A stretch of 8,590 nt of DNA from Fidelibacterota bacterium (lineage in GTDB: Bacteria > Bipolaricaulota > Bipolaricaulia > Bipolaricaulales > Bipolaricaulaceae), in assembly GCA_024277405.1 (NCBI GenBank), contig JAJRVI010000172.1, positions 1 to 8,590 on the forward strand, in the 5' to 3' direction. This document shows positions 5,964 to 8,590 of the stretch, piece by piece. Below the pieces are notes generated by a model. It did not search any database and was not told the origin of the DNA. It saw nothing but the letters and a program-made list of their open reading frames with translations. Within the stretch, counting starts at the first letter, position 1. Each line of letters starts with the position of its first letter. A program made the position numbers and the translations under genes.

Positions 5964-6914
5964 GTGCCCAACGTGAAGGTGCTGGCCCAGCGACAGGAAC
6001 AGCGGGGTTCACGGTTCACCGGGGGACACTCCCTGTGTTCCGGGTGCGCCGAGCCCATGATCGTGAGGACGGTCCTCAATTCGATCGAGGACCCCGTGGT
6101 GGTCGCGAACGCCACCGGGTGTCTGGAGGTGGCCTCGAGCCGTTACCCCACATCGGCCTGGAACGTCCCCTGGATCCATTCGGCGTTCGAGAACGCCGCC
6201 GCCACCATCGCCGGGGTGGAGGCCGCCTACAAGGCCTTGGTCCGCAAGGGGAAGATCACGCGGAGGATCCGGTTCGTGGCCTTCGCCGGGGACGGGGGCA
6301 CCTATGACATCGGCCTCCAAGCCCTCTCCGGGGCCCTGGAGAGGGGGCACGACTTCCTCTACATCGTCCTCAACAACGAGGCCTACATGAACACCGGGGT
6401 ACAGCGCTCCTCGGCCACCCCGCGGGGGGCCCACGCCACCACCTCCCCCGCCGGCTCCGTCATCCCGGGGAAGCCCCAGGACCGCAAAGACCTCACCGAG
6501 ATCGTGGTCGCCCACCGCGTCCCCTACGTGGCCCAGGCCTCGGTCTCGAACCTCATCGACCTCGCCAATAAGGTGGAGCGGGCGATGAAGTATGAGGGCC
6601 CGAAGCTCATCAACGTCTACTCCACCTGCCCCTTGGGGTGGCGCACCCCCTGGGACAGCGCGGTCAAGATCGCCAAGCTCGCCGTGGACACCTGTTACTG
6701 GCCCCTCTACGAGGTGGAAAACGGGGTGTATCGCATCACCTACAAACCCAAGGAGAAGCTCCCCATCGAGGAATGGCTCAAGCCACAGGGGCGGTTCCGC
6801 CACCTGTTCAAGTCGGACAAGGGGAGGGAGATCATAAAGGAGCTCCAGGAGGCCGTCGATCGGCACTGGGAGGAGCTCCTCATGAAGGAGCGGTGCACCC
6901 AAGGGAAGGGCTGA
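5964..6914 (+). CDS. porB: Pyruvate:ferredoxin oxidoreductase, beta subunit (TPP-binding)
   Basis: The 316-residue beta subunit binds thiamine diphosphate and one 4Fe-4S cluster. The cluster cysteines are probably C25 and C28 (HSLCSGC), C53 (ATGCLEV) and C222 (YSTCPLGW). The TPP/Mg2+ motif runs from GDGG at 109-112 through YDIG to NNEAYMNTG at 137-145. HATTSPAGSVIPGK (157-170), KLAVDTCYWPLYEVENGVYR (238-257) and WLKPQGRFRHLF (271-282) are typical PorB segments. The length fits the family. The start is GTG with AAGGAGG 5 nt upstream. It is the last clearly identified gene of the operon, so porC, porD, porA and porB together encode a complete enzyme. A small possible gene overlaps its 3' end by 22 bases. 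Confidence 0.95.
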   Translation: MPNVKVLAQRQEQRGSRFTGGHSLCSGCAEPMIVRTVLNSIEDPVVVANATGCLEVASSRYPTSAWNVPWIHSAFENAAATIAGVEAAYKALVRKGKITRRIRFVAFAGDGGTYDIGLQALSGALERGHDFLYIVLNNEAYMNTGVQRSSATPRGAHATTSPAGSVIPGKPQDRKDLTEIVVAHRVPYVAQASVSNLIDLANKVERAMKYEGPKLINVYSTCPLGWRTPWDSAVKIAKLAVDTCYWPLYEVENGVYRITYKPKEKLPIEEWLKPQGRFRHLFKSDKGREIIKELQEAVDRHWEELLMKERCTQGKG

Positions 6915-7087
6915 GGGATCAGCGGCCCAGGCCGTTCTGGTACGGCCTGGGCCGCGATGTCATCATCGGGGCCGCGGTGGGGGCCGCGGTGGGGGCGGGC
7001 TTTCGCGACATGGCCTTCGGCACCTGGATCGGCGCGGCCATCGGGGCCCTGTTGGACCTCTATTTCTCGCTCCGCGTTCGGCCCTGA
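6893..7087 (+). CDS. Possible small double glycine-zipper membrane protein
   Basis: From GTG 6893, inside the porB tail, 64 residues are encoded: a basic start (MHPREGLRDQRPRPFWYG), then two short hydrophobic segments. These carry GxxxGxxxG zippers at G26/G30/G34 and G43/G47/G51, joined by FRDM, with a basic tail (RVRP). Zippers of this kind pack helices in membranes. I do not recognise a family. AAGGAG lies only 2 nt before the GTG, which is close for a Shine-Dalgarno sequence. A 12-bp tandem repeat (6968-6991) encodes AAVG twice. The frame converges with purB, overlapping its end by 28 bases. A perfect hairpin covers its codons for about residues 11-21. It may be real, perhaps co-translated with porB, or a chance frame in GC-rich DNA. 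Confidence 0.45.
   Translation: MHPREGLRDQRPRPFWYGLGRDVIIGAAVGAAVGAGFRDMAFGTWIGAAIGALLDLYFSLRVRP
6922..6955. terminator. Perfect 14-bp hairpin between the convergent por operon and purB
   Basis: GCGGCCCAGGCCGT (6922-6935) and its exact reverse complement (6942-6955) enclose the loop TCTGGT, 7 nt after the porB stop. The stem is very GC-rich, but no T run follows on either strand, so it is not a classic rho-independent terminator. It could stop or pause transcription from both sides, protect the por mRNA 3' end, or simply lie within the small ORF that spans it. Confidence 0.5.
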
Positions 7088-8373
7088 GGGTCCCCGAACA
7101 CCGACGCGAATATCCCCTCGACCCTCTTCAGCATCGCTCGCAGCTCGAATACAGCCCCGATCTCATCGGGTCCGAGGCGCTCGCGCACGGTGGGATCCCC
7201 CATGGCGACCTCCCGCAGGTCCCTTCCGGTGCGCTCCGCCTCGGCCACGAGCCGGGCCACGTGTTCGTGGGCCGCCCGGCGTGACATCCCCGCGCGCACG
7301 AGCGCGAGGAGGAGCCCCTCGGAGAACACTGTCCCCCCCGAGGCCAGTATCCGGTCGAGCCTCCTTTCCGGGTACACCCGGAGCGCCCCGATGAGCTCCC
7401 GGCATTTCGCCAGCATGTAATCCACCACGATGAAGGCCTGGGGGAAGAGGATCCGCTCCACCGAGGAGTGGGACATGTCCCGCTCGTGCCAGAGGGCGTT
7501 GTCCTCCAGCGCCGGGAGCACCGCCGCCCGCGCGAGCCGCGCGAGACCACACAGGCGCTCGGAGAGGATGGGGTTCCTCTTGTGTGGCATGGCCGAGGAG
7601 CCCTCGGGCCTTCCCTCCGCCACCTCGGCCACCTCCGAACGGGAGAGGTGGCGCACCTCCAGGGCCACCTTCTCCACCGTGGAGGCCACCTGGGCCAGCG
7701 CGAACAGGACTTCGGCGTACCGGTCGCGGGGGATCACCTGGGTGGTGGGACGCGCCGGCGCGAGCCCCAGCTCCGCCAGGGCCCGTTCCTCCGCCTCGAG
7801 GGGGAAGTAGGGGTAGGTCCCCACCGCCCCGGCGAGCTTGCCCACCGATATCGCCTCGGCGGCCCGTTCGAGTCGGACGATATCCCGCCGCAGCTCCGCC
7901 CACCACCCCAGGGCCTTCAGGCCCAACGTGGTGGGTTCGGCGTACTGGCCGTGGGTACGGCCCATGATCGGGGTCTCCCGGTAACGCTCGGCGAATTCCC
8001 GGAGCGCCTCCGCCAGCGCCTCCGCCTTGTCCCGGACGATCCCCAGGGCCTCCTTGAGCAGGAGGGAGAGGGCCGTGTCCTTCACGTCCGAGGAGGTGAG
8101 GCCGTAGTGGAGCCATCGCCCCGCCGGCCCTACCGTCTCCTCCAGGGCCCACAGGAACGCGAGGAGATCGTGGCCGATCTCGCGCTCTATCTCCAGGATC
8201 CTCGCGACGTCGACCCGGGCGCGTGCCCGGACCTCCGCGGCCGTGCCCGGGGGGACAATCCCCAGCTCCTCCAGGGCCGCGAGGGCGGCGAGTTCCACCC
8301 GGAGCCACCGCTCGTACTGAGCCTCGAGGCCCCAGAGATCCCTCATGGGCGGGAGGGCATACCGTTCGATCAT
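7060..8373 (-). CDS. purB: Adenylosuccinate lyase
   Basis: The 437-residue fumarase/aspartase-superfamily enzyme cleaves adenylosuccinate to AMP and SAICAR to AICAR, releasing fumarate, in purine synthesis. Signatures are MIERYALPPM at the start, HYGLTSSDVKDTA (89-101), GRTHGQYAEPTT (138-149) with catalytic-region H141, and the superfamily signature GSSAMPHKRNP (258-268) on the flexible catalytic loop with its serine. LEDNALWHERDMSHSSVER (289-307) and LASGGTVFSE (343-352) are also typical. The length matches the short bacterial PurB type (about 430). GTG at 8376 directly precedes ATG 8373. ATG is chosen because relatives begin MIERY; a GGGGGA stretch lies about 12 nt upstream. The gene diverges from thiI and converges on the por operon, and nothing shows that it is part of an operon. 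Confidence 0.96.
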   Translation of the reverse strand: MIERYALPPMRDLWGLEAQYERWLRVELAALAALEELGIVPPGTAAEVRARARVDVARILEIEREIGHDLLAFLWALEETVGPAGRWLHYGLTSSDVKDTALSLLLKEALGIVRDKAEALAEALREFAERYRETPIMGRTHGQYAEPTTLGLKALGWWAELRRDIVRLERAAEAISVGKLAGAVGTYPYFPLEAEERALAELGLAPARPTTQVIPRDRYAEVLFALAQVASTVEKVALEVRHLSRSEVAEVAEGRPEGSSAMPHKRNPILSERLCGLARLARAAVLPALEDNALWHERDMSHSSVERILFPQAFIVVDYMLAKCRELIGALRVYPERRLDRILASGGTVFSEGLLLALVRAGMSRRAAHEHVARLVAEAERTGRDLREVAMGDPTVRERLGPDEIGAVFELRAMLKRVEGIFASVFGDPQGRTRSEK

Positions 8374-8404
8374 CACGCGCTATCTTCCCCCGGGGGCGAT
8401 GCTG

Positions 8405-8428
8405 CGTCAAAACCGGGGGTTCACTATA
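8405..8428 (-). promoter_or_regulatory. Possible purB promoter elements
   Basis: On the minus strand TATAGT (8428-8423) looks like a -10 box that would give a leader of about 45 nt before purB, though no good -35 lies at the right distance. Downstream, TTGACG (8410-8405) resembles a -35, but the only -10-like hexamer after it (GATAGC) is about 20 nt away. Either is weak; the true promoter lies somewhere in this 63-base divergent gap. Confidence 0.3.
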
Positions 8429-8430
8429 CT
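8425..8430 (+). promoter_or_regulatory. -10 box of thiI, possibly leaderless
   Basis: TATACT ends 6 nt before the ATG at 8437, so transcription should start at or next to the A of the start codon. No Shine-Dalgarno sequence lies before the ATG (GGGACG only), which fits a leaderless mRNA. The -35 region is not recognisable. The box overlaps a -10-like hexamer on the opposite strand. Confidence 0.5.
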
Positions 8431-8436
8431 GGGACG

Positions 8437-8590
8437 ATGCTCGTCCTCATACGGCTGTCCGGCGAGATAACGACCAAGAGCAGGCGCACCCGCAGGCGCT
8501 TCGCCGAGCGCCTCGTGGCCAACCTCCGCGACGCGTTGGCGCGGGAGGGGCTCGGGGGCGAGGTGGAACCCGGCTGGGACCGCATCTACG
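8437..8590 (+). CDS. thiI: tRNA 4-thiouridine synthase ThiI, N-terminal fragment
   Basis: The frame from ATG 8437 stays open to the window end and encodes 51 residues. They begin MLVLIRLSGEITTKSRRTRR, then FAERLVANLRDAL. The hydrophobic strand plus SGEI-x2-KS, an R-rich turn, and F...L..NL...L are the start of the ThiI N-terminal ferredoxin-like/THUMP region. ThiI adenylates tRNA U8 for sulfur transfer and may feed sulfur to thiamine synthesis. The PP-loop domain, which would prove the call, lies beyond the window, so another THUMP protein is possible. No stop codon or frame break is seen in the visible part. The gene is divergent from purB with a 63-base gap and apparently lacks an RBS. Confidence 0.75.
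   Translation, partial: MLVLIRLSGEITTKSRRTRRRFAERLVANLRDALAREGLGGEVEPGWDRIY

Noticed and set aside
4715..6115. 466-codon minus-strand open frame opposite porA
   Set aside because: It is rich in His, Gly and Leu and mirrors porA codons, with no family resemblance.
6009..6902. 297-codon minus-strand open frame opposite porB
   Set aside because: It is a shadow of porB, consisting of low-complexity Gly/Val/Asp-rich sequence.
6968..6991. Two tandem copies of a 12-bp GGGGCCGCGGTG unit
   Set aside because: It is too short to be a satellite and is explained by AAVG repeats in the possible glycine-zipper frame. It was not reported as a separate repeat.
8387..8396. CCCCCGGGGG palindrome upstream of purB
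   Set aside because: It probably reflects GC bias and contains the G-rich RBS region of purB. It is too simple to call an operator.
7163..8410. 415-codon minus-strand frame overlapping purB in another frame
   Set aside because: It is a same-strand shadow of purB made of Pro/Gly/Arg repeats; the purB frame carries all conserved motifs.

Overview
High-GC bacterial DNA carrying ordinary chromosomal housekeeping and energy genes. I see no phage, IS element, CRISPR array, tRNA or rRNA. A four-subunit pyruvate:ferredoxin oxidoreductase points to an anaerobe. A lipoprotein-like beta-barrel ending in an aromatic residue points to a diderm. The por gene order (gamma-delta-alpha-beta) and protein motifs resemble Thermotoga-type enzymes. 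The high GC and GTG/TTG starts suggest a GC-rich anaerobic thermophile-type lineage, for example Bipolaricaulota; this placement is inference.

Left block, minus strand (3131 down to 1): a promoter (TTGACA-17-TAAGGT) reads into an apparent operon. The genes in order are an AMMECR1-domain protein with a damaged N-terminus, an MtaB-type radical-SAM methylthiotransferase (4-base ATGA overlap), a PhoH-family ATPase, and a multi-pass membrane protein cut by the window edge. That last gene is probably a 7TM-HD (PgpH-like) protein, judged by position and partial motif resemblance. The theme is RNA modification, RNA/ribosome metabolism and possibly nucleotide signalling.

Middle, plus strand (3170-3880): a small lipoprotein/outer-membrane beta-barrel gene, split by an apparent one-base loss in a G run, ends at a strong rho-independent terminator. 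A near-consensus promoter (TTGAAA-18-TATAAT) follows and drives porC-porD-porA-porB (3947-6914). These genes are tightly packed and have overlapping starts. Together they make the complete enzyme that converts pyruvate + CoA to acetyl-CoA + CO2 + reduced ferredoxin. A possible 64-residue double glycine-zipper membrane protein overlaps the end of porB, and a perfect 14-bp hairpin lies at the start of its unique part.

Right block: purB (adenylosuccinate lyase) on the minus strand converges on the por operon. It diverges from a plus-strand gene, cut by the window end, that looks like thiI (tRNA 4-thiouridine synthase). The thiI -10 box lies only 6 nt from its ATG, which suggests a leaderless mRNA.

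The points most worth checking are the two reading-frame disruptions within about 600 bp of each other (AMMECR1 and the beta-barrel), conserved PhoH N-terminal coding sequence upstream of any standard start codon, the small glycine-zipper ORF, and possible leaderless promoters. No clearly novel multi-gene system is visible.
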